A stretch of DNA of 64,000 bases from Taklimakanibacter deserti. Lineage in GTDB: Bacteria; Pseudomonadota; Alphaproteobacteria; Rhizobiales; Aestuariivirgaceae. The notes under the pieces are model-generated. The model saw only the letters and a program-made list of their open reading frames with translations. It ran no database searches and was not told the DNA's origin. Shown one piece after another: positions 1 to 8,460 of the stretch. The position numbers were made by a program, and so were the translations under genes. The stretch is taken from positions 277,491 to 341,490 of the forward strand of contig QORU01000009.1 in NCBI GenBank assembly GCA_003574785.1, written 5' to 3'. The first letter of the stretch is position 1, and the number at the start of each line of letters is the position of its first letter.

Positions 1-1
1 A

Positions 2-589
2 CGACGCCCGGCGAACCAAGCGCATCTGCGCAAGATCCGCGAAAAGATTGGAATGGTCTTCCAGATGTTCAATCTGTTTCCGCACATGACGGCCCTGGAG
101 AACGTTTCGTTGGCGCCGCGTCGAGTGCTTGGCCTGTCGCGGCAGGAAGCGGAAGCGCGAGCCGCCGAGCTGCTAAGGAAGGTGGGCTTATCAGACAAAA
201 TGGCCAGCTATCCCGCCCGCCTCTCCGGCGGCCAACAGCAGCGGGTAGCGATAGCGCGTGCCCTGGCGATGCGACCGCGGCTGATGCTGTTCGACGAAGT
301 AACCTCCGCCCTCGATCCGGAACTTGTCGGTGAGGTTCTTCAGGTGATCCGTGAACTCGCGCACGAGCATGACCTGACTATGATCCTGGTCACCCACGAA
401 ATGGGGTTTGCGCGCGAGATCGCCGATCGCGTCTGCTTCTTTGAGGGTGGCCGCATCGTCGAGCAGGGACCACCTGATCTCATACTGGGAAGGCCGGTCG
501 AGCAACGAACCCGCGCGTTCTTGAATGCGGTTCTGAATGCGGAAGCAAAACCTGATCTTGAATTAACGGGAAAGGTCCAGGGAAGGTAA
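2..589 (+). CDS. Polar amino acid ABC transporter ATP-binding protein (5' partial)
   Basis: The reading frame is open from the left edge, so the start codon and Walker A lie outside the window. What remains is the C-terminal two thirds of an ABC ATPase of the GlnQ/HisP type. Visible motifs are the Q-loop ([10 protein letters not shown]), the ABC signature [15 protein letters not shown], Walker B LMLFDE followed by SALDPE, and the switch histidine in VTHEMGFA. The family powers uptake of polar amino acids or related zwitterions through an inner-membrane complex. The permeases and binding protein would be expected to the left. The stop codon is 1 base before the next start, so it is probably co-transcribed with the aldolase gene. 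EhuA of the ectoine transporter belongs to this family, which would fit the DoeA-like hydrolase nearby, but the substrate is inferred, not shown. Confidence 0.93.
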   Translation, partial: RRPANQAHLRKIREKIGMVFQMFNLFPHMTALENVSLAPRRVLGLSRQEAEARAAELLRKVGLSDKMASYPARLSGGQQQRVAIARALAMRPRLMLFDEVTSALDPELVGEVLQVIRELAHEHDLTMILVTHEMGFAREIADRVCFFEGGRIVEQGPPDLILGRPVEQRTRAFLNAVLNAEAKPDLELTGKVQGR

Positions 590-590
590 G

Positions 591-1349
591 ATGGCAACGC
601 CGACAACACGACCGCGCGCCGGGCACAACCGGCTGCAGGAATATCGGATGGATCTTGCAGCGGCGATCCGCCTGGCTGTGCGTTTCGGATATCACGAAGG
701 GATCTGCAACCATTTCAGCCTCATGGTGCCCGGTGACGAGCACCGTTTTCTGGTCAATCCGTATGGACTGCATTGGAGCGAGATCCGCGCGAGCGATTTG
801 GTGTTGGTAAACGAAAGAGGCGAGAAGCTCGAAGGCGACGGCGAGGTTGAGGAGAGCGCATTCTGGATCCATTCACGTATCCATATCGCGCATCCGGCCG
901 GCGCAGCCGTGCTGCACAGTCATATGCCTTACGCCACAGCTCTCACGTGGCTTGAGGATATGACCCTGGAGATGGCCGGCCAGAATGCCATCTTTTTCCA
1001 CGGGCGGATTGCCTACGATCCGGTTTATGGCGGTCTCGTCAAGGGTGTCGAGGAAGGTGATCGCATTGCCGGCGCGATGGGCGACAAGCGTGTTTTGTTC
1101 ATGGCCAATCACGGTGTCACCGTTGTCGGTCCGACAATCGCTGAGGCATTCAACGATCTCTATTATCTTGAGCGCGCTTGCCAGACCCAGGTGCTGGCGA
1201 TGTCAACAGGTCGCAAGCTGAGGGTCCTGCCGGCGGAAGCGGCTTCCGAGACACGGCGCCAGATGGCCGCCGATGCATATCAGATTGATCTGCATTTTGC
1301 AGCGTTGAAGAGGCGCCTCGATGCCGAGGAACCAGACTATCGGGACTGA
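591..1349 (+). CDS. Class II aldolase/adducin family protein
   Basis: A 252-residue protein with the class II aldolase/adducin fold, as in L-fuculose-phosphate aldolase and related decarboxylases. Metal-ligand histidines are visible in LHSHMPYAT (about residue 104) and ANHGVT (about 165), with GICNHFSL near residue 40, which matches the N-terminal G-x-x-S/H-N region of the family. It should be a cytosolic Zn-dependent enzyme cleaving or decarboxylating a hydroxyacid or sugar-phosphate substrate. Members in amino-acid or ectoine-like clusters are usually of unknown specificity. The start follows the ABC ATPase stop by 1 base with GGAAGG just upstream (about 577-586), indicating translational coupling. 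No substrate can be assigned. Confidence 0.85.
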   Translation: MATPTTRPRAGHNRLQEYRMDLAAAIRLAVRFGYHEGICNHFSLMVPGDEHRFLVNPYGLHWSEIRASDLVLVNERGEKLEGDGEVEESAFWIHSRIHIAHPAGAAVLHSHMPYATALTWLEDMTLEMAGQNAIFFHGRIAYDPVYGGLVKGVEEGDRIAGAMGDKRVLFMANHGVTVVGPTIAEAFNDLYYLERACQTQVLAMSTGRKLRVLPAEAASETRRQMAADAYQIDLHFAALKRRLDAEEPDYRD

Positions 1350-1393
1350 GCCGGTCACGGCGGAGTGACCACCAGAGGTGGAGGAAACATTCG

Positions 1394-1969
1394 ATGGATC
1401 GACAGGCAAGCTTCAAGACCATGGCGGAGGCGACCGCCGAGGATTTCGCCATCATCGCCGGTTACGATAGAGAGCACATCGCCGGCGTTCCAGATCGCGT
1501 GTTGCGAACCTTGGAGAGCATGGCGGGTCAGACGTTCGGCTTCCCGGTGAACCGGCTGGTTCACTCCTTGCAGACGGCGACGCGCGCGCATGTCGCCGGT
1601 GAAAGCGAGGAGATGGTCGTGGCAGCCCTGCTGCACGATATCGGTGATGACCTGGCGCCGGAGAATCATGGCAATTTCGCAGCCGACATCCTTCGCCCAT
1701 ACGTGACGGAGCGAACGCGATGGATCGTCGCCCATCACGATCTCTTTCAAGGCATCTATTTCTTTCAGTACTACGGCCGTGATCCGAACGAGCGGGAACG
1801 GTATCGAGGCCATCCTTACTTCGAAGCTTGCGTGGAGTTTTGTGCGCGCTATGATCAAGCGGCGTTCGATCCGGATTTTCAACACATGCCTCTGGAGGCG
1901 TTCAAACCCGCGGTGTATCGGGTCCTGGGCCGAGTGCCGTACACCGTTTCGATGCGTGCGCCCGACTAG
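1394..1969 (+). CDS. HD-domain protein (phosphohydrolase/PhnZ-like oxygenase fold)
   Basis: A 191-residue HD-domain protein. The metal-binding pattern is H (LVHSLQTATR, about residue 56), HD in ALLHDIGDD (about 81), a paired H in VAHHDLFQG (about 116) and a later D in ARYDQAAFDPDF. That spacing resembles small HD proteins of the PhnZ/myo-inositol-oxygenase side of the superfamily, which bind a di-iron centre and perform oxidative C-C or C-P cleavage, but ordinary phosphohydrolases are also possible. It lies 44 bases after the aldolase, preceded by GGTGGAGGAA, so it is the last gene of the short plus-strand operon before the convergent minus-strand operon. It could perform an oxidative step in the pathway. 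Function is unproven. Confidence 0.75.
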   Translation: MDRQASFKTMAEATAEDFAIIAGYDREHIAGVPDRVLRTLESMAGQTFGFPVNRLVHSLQTATRAHVAGESEEMVVAALLHDIGDDLAPENHGNFAADILRPYVTERTRWIVAHHDLFQGIYFFQYYGRDPNERERYRGHPYFEACVEFCARYDQAAFDPDFQHMPLEAFKPAVYRVLGRVPYTVSMRAPD

Positions 1970-1984
1970 AGGTCAGTGTTTGGC

Positions 1985-2788
1985 TCAGCTGCCACTCTTC
2001 AAGGTCGCCACCAATCCGCGCAGACTCGCCAGTATGGATAGCGGAGTTAAGCGGCTGCTGCGTGGGTTTGCAGGGGAGGGGAGGCCCTCGATGGTCATGG
2101 TAAAGCGCGCGGCGTCCGAATCCACACTGACCGTGTGCACATTCCGCTGCAAATCCGGAACGGCCCAGAATTTTACCTGAGTCCTCTCGGGACCGATACC
2201 TGCCAGGGCCAAGGCTGCTGCGATGTTTGCGTTCGCCGGAAACCATGCGGCGGCTTCACGTGCACTGCCATCGAAAATGCAGGTCGGCTCAGTCATGGCG
2301 CCGAGATCGATAGTCCGCGACACAACCCATGGAGTTCCTTGATAGCTCCTCGGGTGTTTCCGGGTTTCAAGAGTGACGGTGTGTATACCGCCTTCGGCCG
2401 CGGCCCGCACGGCGTCCAGTCCGAGCAATGCCCCGGTTGGCGGAAGAATTCGGGCCCCTGTGAGTTTGGCACGTTCGATCAGGTCCATTCGTCGAAGCAG
2501 CGCCCCTACGGACGCCGGAATGAAAATCCGGCCTTCATCGATCGCAGGTTCAGCGACATCGGAGAAAACCTCCGCTGGCGCTGCTTCCACGACGATATCG
2601 GCCAGAGCCAGATCGGGTAATGAAACCACGGCGGGCTTGCAATTCAGAGTAGCCGCCCGAGTTCTTGCAGACTCCTGGTCACGTGCCGCGACAGCTATCA
2701 GCTTTAGGCCTTCTATGCCTCTATCAAGCCCACGCGCCACCTCCATCCCTATTGCTCCGAGGCCACAGATCGCAACGGTGGCGGTCAT
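1985..2788 (-). CDS. nadX: L-aspartate dehydrogenase family protein
   Basis: A 267-residue member of the NadX/aspartate dehydrogenase family. An N-terminal Rossmann fold (GLGAIGMEVARGLD, residues about 8-22) is followed by the catalytic domain with GALLGLDAVRAAAEGG (about 143-158) and the NANIAAALALAGIGP segment (about 205-219) characteristic of the family. The known enzyme converts L-aspartate and NAD(P)+ to iminosuccinate, which yields oxaloacetate and ammonia or feeds NAD synthesis. Here it is the last gene of a minus-strand catabolic operon, 2 bases after the racemase-family gene, and no quinolinate synthase (nadA) is visible. A catabolic role, draining aspartate produced from an ectoine-like substrate into oxaloacetate, is more likely than NAD synthesis. 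Specificity is inferred. Confidence 0.85.
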   Translation of the reverse strand: MTATVAICGLGAIGMEVARGLDRGIEGLKLIAVAARDQESARTRAATLNCKPAVVSLPDLALADIVVEAAPAEVFSDVAEPAIDEGRIFIPASVGALLRRMDLIERAKLTGARILPPTGALLGLDAVRAAAEGGIHTVTLETRKHPRSYQGTPWVVSRTIDLGAMTEPTCIFDGSAREAAAWFPANANIAAALALAGIGPERTQVKFWAVPDLQRNVHTVSVDSDAARFTMTIEGLPSPANPRSSRLTPLSILASLRGLVATLKSGS

Positions 2789-2790
2789 GC

Positions 2791-3573
2791 TCAGAGTTGG
2801 AAGAGGCGGCCCAGGCGAGGCAGCTTGATTTGATATCCGGCAAGTTTTACGGCGTGCCAGAGCATGGCCTGATGCGCTGTCACAACCGGCTTCCCCAGTC
2901 GCTGCTCAAGGGCTTCGATGGCGCTGGAGGCACGCAGACCGGTGCAGGGCAGGAAAACCGCCTGAGAGCGCGGATCATCCAGCGCAGCGGCCGATTCAAT
3001 GATCGATTGCGGCGAAATACGAGCCATCTCGTAGTCGATATCGAAATGAAATGACCCCATCGATACCACCTCCACGCCGTTCCTTGCCAGATGATCGCGC
3101 ATGAACAAGGTCACTTCGTCCGGGTATGGTGTAAGCATGGCGATACGTGTCACATTGAGCGTCTTGAAAGCCTCAAGCGCCCCCGGCATTGGCGCGGTGA
3201 TGGGCGCCTGTGAACCTGCATTGCGCACCCCTTGGGTGAGTGCTTCGTGCGAATTTACGGCCGACCCGGAGGTGCATGCATAGGCGTATACGTTCGCGGT
3301 TTCAGCAGGATCAAACAACCGCACCGCATTGCCAATTTCGGCAACATGGTCTCGCAGGATCGCTACTGTCAGCGGATTGTGTGTCTTGATCCGAGTGGCG
3401 GAGATCACGATCTTTTCGGCCGGCGCCATTTGACGGAGTTCGTACTCTGTTATGCAGTCGGTGGACAAGGTGATGAGCCCGATCACCGGCTTGCCGGCAA
3501 AGCCGCCATCCATTCTCGCATCGAAATGGAGCACGGAATTGTGGATCTCGTTTTTCGCCTGCTGAATAGACAT
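2791..3573 (-). CDS. Maleate isomerase/arylmalonate decarboxylase (EutA-like) family protein
   Basis: A 260-residue enzyme of the Asp/Glu racemase superfamily, maleate cis-trans isomerase/arylmalonate decarboxylase branch. Two cysteines occupy the positions expected for this fold: one in AYACTSGSAV (about residue 99) and one in FLPCTGLRAS (about 213). Members isomerise maleate, racemise hydantoins or decarboxylate arylmalonates. EutA of rhizobial ectoine-utilisation clusters belongs to this branch and has no fully proven function. The gene is next to the DoeA/EutD-like hydrolase, which is the same pairing seen in ectoine catabolic operons. It is 24 bases downstream of the hydrolase gene and 2 bases upstream of the aspartate dehydrogenase gene. 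The exact reaction is unknown. Confidence 0.8.
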   Translation of the reverse strand: MSIQQAKNEIHNSVLHFDARMDGGFAGKPVIGLITLSTDCITEYELRQMAPAEKIVISATRIKTHNPLTVAILRDHVAEIGNAVRLFDPAETANVYAYACTSGSAVNSHEALTQGVRNAGSQAPITAPMPGALEAFKTLNVTRIAMLTPYPDEVTLFMRDHLARNGVEVVSMGSFHFDIDYEMARISPQSIIESAAALDDPRSQAVFLPCTGLRASSAIEALEQRLGKPVVTAHQAMLWHAVKLAGYQIKLPRLGRLFQL

Positions 3574-3597
3574 GACTTGCCTCGGTGTGTTTTGATG

Positions 3598-4785
3598 TTA
3601 GTCGACGACCATGATTTCGCGAGGGACACGGGCTAAGCACTCGTGGCCCGTATTCGTAATTGCGATGCTTTCGGTGATCTGGAAACCCCAATCGCCAAAA
3701 TGCAGTCCAGGCATGAAGTGGATGGTCATACCGGGACGCAGTTCGGTGCGATCGTCGCGGCGCAGACTGAGGGTATGCTCACCCCAGTCAGGTGGATAGG
3801 CAAGGCCTATCGAGTAGCCGGTACGGCTGTCTTTCTTGAGACCGTAGCGCTCGATCGTAGTGTAAAACGCCACCGCAATGTCCTCGCAAGTATTGCCTGG
3901 TTTGGCTTTGTCCAGTCCTTGCTCCAAGCCCTCACGCACTGCCTTCTCGGTCTCGCGAAATTTCGCGTCGGGTTTTCCAATGTAGAACGTGCGCGACATC
4001 GGGCAGTGGTAGCGACGGTGCGCACCTGAGAGCTCGAGGAAGATGCCTTCGTTCGCTCGCAACGGTTCATCTGTCCAAGTAAGATGAGGCGCGGCAGCGT
4101 CGGGCCCGGCGCCGATAAGCGGCACAATGGCCGTATAATCGCCCCAGTCGTCACCTTTGCCCCTGATTTCGGCATCGTAGATCTCGGCAACCAGGTCGCA
4201 CTGCCGCAGACCAGGCCGCATGACGGAGCGCACACGCTCAAATACGCCTTCGACGACACGGGCAGCACTGCGCATATAGTCAATTTCCGCCGATGATTTG
4301 ACGACCCTCAGCCAATTGACCAGATATGTGGCATCCTTCAGCGCGCTACGTTGTAGATGTTTCTGCAATGATAGATACGCGGCAGCGGTGAAATAGTAGT
4401 TGTCCAATTCCACGCCGATCTTCTGATGGGAAAACCCGCGCTGCCGAATGATCTCCGCAAGAAAATCCATAGGGTGTCGTTGGGTTGATTGGACGTAGTG
4501 GTCCTCGTAACCCACCACCCGATCGTGGGGGAGGTAGGTGCGCCGGTACGCTCCCTGCACGTCCTGCATGCGGCCATACCAAAGGGGATCCTCGCCCAGC
4601 GGCACCAATACGCACTGGTGAACGTAGAATGACCATCCGTCGTAGCCGGTAAGCCAAGCCATATTGGCAGGATCCGTTACCACCAACAAGTCTATCTCAT
4701 TCTTCTGCATCGATGCCCAAGTTGCCTCCAGGCGGCCGCGATATTCGGTGCGTGAGAATGCGAGCTTGGGTTGGGCCGGAATCAT
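3598..4785 (-). CDS. M24-family hydrolase similar to ectoine hydrolase DoeA/EutD
   Basis: A 395-residue pita-bread (creatinase/prolidase) protein. The N-terminal domain contains DPANMAWLTGYDGWSFYVHQ (about 38-57), which I recall as a near-signature of DoeA/EutD ectoine hydrolases, and IGVELDNYYF. The C-terminal M24 domain contains DYTAIVPLIG, APHLTW, RRYHCPMSRTF and WGFQITESI. DoeA opens the ectoine ring to N-acetyl-diaminobutyrate and lacks the usual two-metal site. Neighbours (EutA-like enzyme, aldehyde dehydrogenase, aspartate dehydrogenase, polar amino acid ABC ATPase) suit such a pathway. However, no DoeB deacetylase, EutB, EutC or DoeD is visible inside the window, so either they lie outside or the substrate is a different cyclic or N-acyl amino acid. 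Confidence 0.85.
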   Translation of the reverse strand: MIPAQPKLAFSRTEYRGRLEATWASMQKNEIDLLVVTDPANMAWLTGYDGWSFYVHQCVLVPLGEDPLWYGRMQDVQGAYRRTYLPHDRVVGYEDHYVQSTQRHPMDFLAEIIRQRGFSHQKIGVELDNYYFTAAAYLSLQKHLQRSALKDATYLVNWLRVVKSSAEIDYMRSAARVVEGVFERVRSVMRPGLRQCDLVAEIYDAEIRGKGDDWGDYTAIVPLIGAGPDAAAPHLTWTDEPLRANEGIFLELSGAHRRYHCPMSRTFYIGKPDAKFRETEKAVREGLEQGLDKAKPGNTCEDIAVAFYTTIERYGLKKDSRTGYSIGLAYPPDWGEHTLSLRRDDRTELRPGMTIHFMPGLHFGDWGFQITESIAITNTGHECLARVPREIMVVD

Positions 4786-4877
4786 TCAGCATCTCCTGCG
4801 TCGAGTTGGGGACAGCTCAGGTTGATCATATTGGCCGACCAACATCGCGGCATGGCTCTTTCCTGTCCGCCATAGTG

Positions 4878-6347
4878 TCACAGTCCGCCCATGCAGACAT
4901 ATTTCAACTCAAGGAACTCCTCGATGCCGTATTTCGAACCCTCGCGGCCATAGCCGGATTGCTTAACTCCGCCAAACGGCGCTACGGCCGACGACATCAT
5001 CCCAACATTGATGCCAACCATGCCGGCCTCAAGCCGTTCGGCGACTCGCCAGGCTCGGCGCAGATCCTTCGTATAAAAGTAGGCCGCAAGACCATAGGGC
5101 GTCGTATTGGCGGCACGCACTACATCGTCCTCGTTCGCAAAGCTCTGTATGGTGGCGACTGGCCCGAAAATCTCTTCATGGACGATGGCCATGGAATTAT
5201 CGACCTCGGTTATCAAAGTGGGCGCAAAAAAGCACTTGCCCGCGGGGTGAACGCCACCACCGAGCAGAACGCGTGCGCCTTTCCCAGTCGCATCACTTAC
5301 CAGTCGCGTGAGTTTCGCCACGGCCGCATCATCAATCACAGGCCCGACAATGGCGTTCTCGTCAGTCGGCGGCCCTGTCCGCAGAAGCGCCATCCGCGCC
5401 TTGAAGCCGGAGACGAAGCGGTCCTTCAGACTCTCATGAATGTAGAATCTGTTCGCACCGACGCAGTTCTGGCCAATCACACGAAACTTTGCCTGCATTG
5501 CCCCTTCCACGGCGGCCTCGACGTCGCCGTCCTCGAAGAGGATGAACGGGGCATTGCCGCCAAGTTCCAGCGACAGCCGCTTCAGCGTGGGTGCGCATTC
5601 CCGTGCCAGGTTGCGCCCAACCTCGCTGGACCCTGTGAACGTTACAAGGCGAACGATCTCACTGTCCGTCAGAGTGCGCGCGATAGGGACAGGATCGCCG
5701 CAGGTAACAATATTGATCACGCCCTTCGGAAATCCAGCGCGCTCCGCCAAGACGGCGAGCGCCAACGCGGAGAGGGGCGTCTGTTCGGCGGGTTTGAGAA
5801 CCACAGGGCAACCGGCGGCCAAAGCCGGCGAACACTTGCGTGCGACCATCGAGTGGGGCGCATTCCAAGGGGTGATCGCGGCGACCACGCCAATTGGTTC
5901 CTTCAAGACAATAAAGCGCCTGTCAGGCAGAGGCGAAGGGATGGTGTCGCCATAGACACGTCGGGCCTCTTCCGCAAACCACTGTGTAAAACTGGCGCCG
6001 TAGTCAATTTCGTTGCGCGCCTCCTGCATCGATCGACCGACTTCTGCCGAAAGAATCCGGGCAAGATCCTCGCGATTTCGCAAGATCTCATCCGTCCAAC
6101 GACGCAGGCAGTTGGCGCGATCCTGGGCACTGGTCGCTCGCCAATTCTCGAATGCCCCTGCGGCAGCGCTGATGGCTCTTCGGGTTTCGCCTACGCCAAG
6201 ATCGGCGACCTCGGCGATGATCCTGCCAGTTGCCGGATCCTCAACTTTGAAGCGTAACCCGCTATCTGCCGGCGTCCACGATCCATCGACATAAGAATCG
6301 CTTCGCCACAGAGAGGGATCGTCCAGGTTGATCGGCAAGTCAGACAT
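4878..6347 (-). CDS. NAD(P)-dependent aldehyde dehydrogenase
   Basis: A 489-residue ALDH-superfamily enzyme of normal length. Key elements: ITPWNAPHSMVARKCSPALAAG (cofactor-binding, about 157-178), VVLKPAEQTP with the NADP-contacting lysine, FTGSSEVGRNLA, the general-base glutamate in LELGGNAPFIL (about 265), the catalytic cysteine in VIGQNCVGANRF (about 300) and EEIFGPV (about 400). The usual GQ-T/V-C is GQNC here, a mild variation. It would oxidise a semialdehyde to its acid; in ectoine catabolism DoeC performs aspartate-semialdehyde to aspartate, which would link directly to the aspartate dehydrogenase gene of the same operon. It lies between the DSD1-like gene (59 bases) and the hydrolase gene (92 bases). 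Substrate is inferred. Confidence 0.9.
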   Translation of the reverse strand: MSDLPINLDDPSLWRSDSYVDGSWTPADSGLRFKVEDPATGRIIAEVADLGVGETRRAISAAAGAFENWRATSAQDRANCLRRWTDEILRNREDLARILSAEVGRSMQEARNEIDYGASFTQWFAEEARRVYGDTIPSPLPDRRFIVLKEPIGVVAAITPWNAPHSMVARKCSPALAAGCPVVLKPAEQTPLSALALAVLAERAGFPKGVINIVTCGDPVPIARTLTDSEIVRLVTFTGSSEVGRNLARECAPTLKRLSLELGGNAPFILFEDGDVEAAVEGAMQAKFRVIGQNCVGANRFYIHESLKDRFVSGFKARMALLRTGPPTDENAIVGPVIDDAAVAKLTRLVSDATGKGARVLLGGGVHPAGKCFFAPTLITEVDNSMAIVHEEIFGPVATIQSFANEDDVVRAANTTPYGLAAYFYTKDLRRAWRVAERLEAGMVGINVGMMSSAVAPFGGVKQSGYGREGSKYGIEEFLELKYVCMGGL

Positions 6348-6406
6348 TCCACTCCCTATTCGTCAATCCTGCTCAGGCCCCGCACCATTGTCATAATGCG
6401 AGGCTT

Positions 6407-7573
6407 TTACCAGCCACGAAATCGTGGCCACCGGGCGTCTATACAATCAGAGGACGATTGTACGACAACGTACTCGTCATGCTGCGCTCCCGTCGCGCAT
6501 GCGTGATTAGGTAGTATGCGAACCAGATCTCCTATAGCGAGGTCGGGCAATTTCGCTGAACTGCCCTCTCGTACGGCTAGGATGCCTTGCTCCTGGTGGG
6601 CGTCGACCATGATCAGATCCGGATATCGACGTCCCATCAAGTCACACGCCAGTCCGTAACCCTGGTCAACCTTCTGCCTTGCCGTGCCCCGATCGCGCGA
6701 CATCGCCATCCAACCCGCATCAACGAGAATCCAACCGCGATCAGGCTGATGTCCGATAACGGTGGTAAGGACGCTAAGGGCGATATCGGTCTCCGAACAG
6801 ACCCCAAGTCCTGTCATGAAAAGATCGAAGAACGGAAATACGCCCGCGCGGACCTCAGTCACACCCTCGAGGTTGCGCGAAAAAGCCGCGGTCGGCGTCG
6901 ATCCTACACTCACCGTTGATACCGGCAGTTCGGCCTGGCGCAACGCGTTGGCGCATGCGACGGCATGATTACGCTCCTGCTCGGCCATCGCCTCCAAAGC
7001 GCTCATGCCAACGCAGCTATAGGACTTCCCCGCGTGGGTAAGCACGCCACGAAGTTCTGCACCCCCCCGTTGCAGCACGGTTGCGATGGCTACCAGCTGG
7101 CGCAAATCTGTAGATGGGACGCCGGCGCGGTGTCCATCACAGTCGATCTCGACCAACGTAGGAATGGGTGAACTGATCTGCCGGGACTTCGCGGCCACAG
7201 CCTCGGCTGCTGCAACGCTATCGACGATCACCGATAAGTCTATTCCTCGAGCTCGAATTGCTGCGACCCGATCGAGCTTATTTGGCGTTACGCCGATTGC
7301 ATAAAGGATGTCGCGCACTCCCGCGTCACCAAACTGCTCGGCTTCCTGAAGCGTGGAGACCACAGCCGGTCCGGTTGGGCTGGTCATGACATGACGAGCG
7401 GCCGCCAACGACTTCACCGTCTTCAGGTGCACGCGCAGGGGCACGCCGAGCGAGGCCAAGTGCGATCTCATTCGCGCCACGTTGCGTAACATGATTGTCT
7501 GGTCCACCACCAGACAGGGGGTGTCGAGATCAGATAGCGTCAAGGTGCGCTTTGCATCGGCCAGCATGAGCAA
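6407..7573 (-). CDS. D-threonine aldolase/D-serine dehydratase-like PLP enzyme (DSD1 family)
   Basis: A 388-residue fold-type III PLP enzyme. The PLP lysine is in LRVHLKTVKS (about residue 50), and the C-terminal D-Ser-dehydratase-like domain carries the Zn-binding H-x-C motif in PNHACATGAQHDEYVV (about 356-371). The family includes low-specificity D-threonine aldolase, D-serine dehydratase and erythro-3-hydroxyaspartate aldolase (BhcC). A hydroxyaspartate or D-threonine type substrate would match the adjacent aspartate dehydrogenase and aldehyde dehydrogenase. It is the first gene of the minus-strand operon, read leftward from the intergenic region at 7574-7874. A second candidate start is 6 bases in (MLADAKRT); I kept the upstream ATG. 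Specificity cannot be decided from sequence. Confidence 0.87.
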   Translation of the reverse strand: MLMLADAKRTLTLSDLDTPCLVVDQTIMLRNVARMRSHLASLGVPLRVHLKTVKSLAAARHVMTSPTGPAVVSTLQEAEQFGDAGVRDILYAIGVTPNKLDRVAAIRARGIDLSVIVDSVAAAEAVAAKSRQISSPIPTLVEIDCDGHRAGVPSTDLRQLVAIATVLQRGGAELRGVLTHAGKSYSCVGMSALEAMAEQERNHAVACANALRQAELPVSTVSVGSTPTAAFSRNLEGVTEVRAGVFPFFDLFMTGLGVCSETDIALSVLTTVIGHQPDRGWILVDAGWMAMSRDRGTARQKVDQGYGLACDLMGRRYPDLIMVDAHQEQGILAVREGSSAKLPDLAIGDLVRILPNHACATGAQHDEYVVVQSSSDCIDARWPRFRGW

Positions 7574-7874
7574 TCAACTTCCAGGCTTATCCGTCTCGCT
7601 CCTCATCCTGGGGAGCGGAGATATGCAGGTTTCCAGGCCCTAGGAAGCCATCGCACCGACGGGAAGGCAATTAATCGCTACATAAGACAATGTTTAATAG
7701 ACCAGTTAAATTGATGAACTTCGCGGGCTCTGCACTGGCGGTCCGGCGTTTGCACCGATGACCGGATTGAAGGTGCATTGGGCGGTTCGCGGAAGCGCCC
7801 TCACTCCTGAAAAGATTCCTTGATCGGGACCCCCTCCGCTGTCAGTCGCCAAAGGCGGCCGGAAGACGCCTGCC
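7574..7874. promoter_or_regulatory. Intergenic region with TTTAA-N8-TTAAA dyad, likely operon control region
   Basis: About 300 bases without a convincing gene separate the first gene of the minus-strand catabolic operon (start 7573) from the cNMP-binding gene (end 7875). The right half is GC-rich; the part at 7660-7720 is clearly A+T-rich and holds an inverted repeat TTTAA-N8-TTAAA at 7693-7710, placed 120 bases upstream of the operon start. This is a reasonable place for a promoter/operator of the leftward operon. No regulator gene is adjacent, so the binding protein is unknown. Confidence 0.4.
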
Positions 7875-8363
7875 TTAACCCAGGACCCTTGCCGTCGTCC
7901 GGCGGAGCCGGAAGGCAAGAACCCGGGCAAGAGCGAAAATCAACTCATGGGCGCGGGCAGGGTTCGCCGCCTCGAAGGCCGCATACTGCTCGGGGCTCAT
8001 CGCCGCGACTTCGCTCTGGTCCGTTGCCCAGACACTGGCTGACCGGGGGTGGCCGTCAAAAAAGGACTGCTCTCCGAGCACCGATCCAGCACCGATCCGG
8101 GTGAGCGGCCCCATGCTCATGCCGTCGCCGGACCGGACCACGACCTCGAGCTTGCCAGCGAGGACGAAATAGAGCGTCCGGTCAGGATCGCCCCGCTGGA
8201 TCAGCAGTTCCCCGGCCTTTATGCGACGGACACTGGTGAAGCGAAACAGCTCCCGCCAGTCCTCTTCGTTCCAGTTGCGCGGCGACAGCTGGTCGCCCGA
8301 TGCCGAGGAGTCAGCACGAAAGCCGGCGATTGCCGTGTCGAGGTCGGTCATGCTCATGGACAT
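7875..8363 (-). CDS. Stand-alone cyclic nucleotide-binding domain protein
   Basis: A 162-residue protein consisting of one cNMP-binding (Crp-like) beta-barrel: RRIKAGELLIQRGDPDRTLYFVLAGKLEVV (about 45-74) and the phosphate-binding cassette region GSVLGEQSFFDGHPRSASVWA (about 93-113), where the G-E-x6-R-x-A pattern (GEQSFFDGHPRSA) fits a nucleotide-binding site. There is no helix-turn-helix after it, so it is not a DNA-binding Crp/Fnr regulator. Such short proteins may act as cAMP/cGMP sensors partnered with another protein, or as adaptors. The gene is divergent from the AEC transporter gene. Role unknown. Confidence 0.85.
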   Translation of the reverse strand: MSMSMTDLDTAIAGFRADSSASGDQLSPRNWNEEDWRELFRFTSVRRIKAGELLIQRGDPDRTLYFVLAGKLEVVVRSGDGMSMGPLTRIGAGSVLGEQSFFDGHPRSASVWATDQSEVAAMSPEQYAAFEAANPARAHELIFALARVLAFRLRRTTARVLG

Positions 8364-8460
8364 GAGACTACCGCCAGGACCGCCGTCGTATCAATTCGCT
8401 TTTCGCACCTTCCTGTGGTCATATATTCTCTTACTTTCACGCGGCGGGGGCAGCAGACGG

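Noticed and set aside
1985..2788. NAD biosynthesis role for the aspartate dehydrogenase
   Set aside because: No nadA or nadC adjoins; the gene ends a catabolic operon.
4713..6257. 514-codon open frame opposite the aldehyde dehydrogenase gene
   Set aside because: Arg/His/Gly-rich with no family features; it lies over two clear minus-strand enzymes and is a GC-codon shadow.
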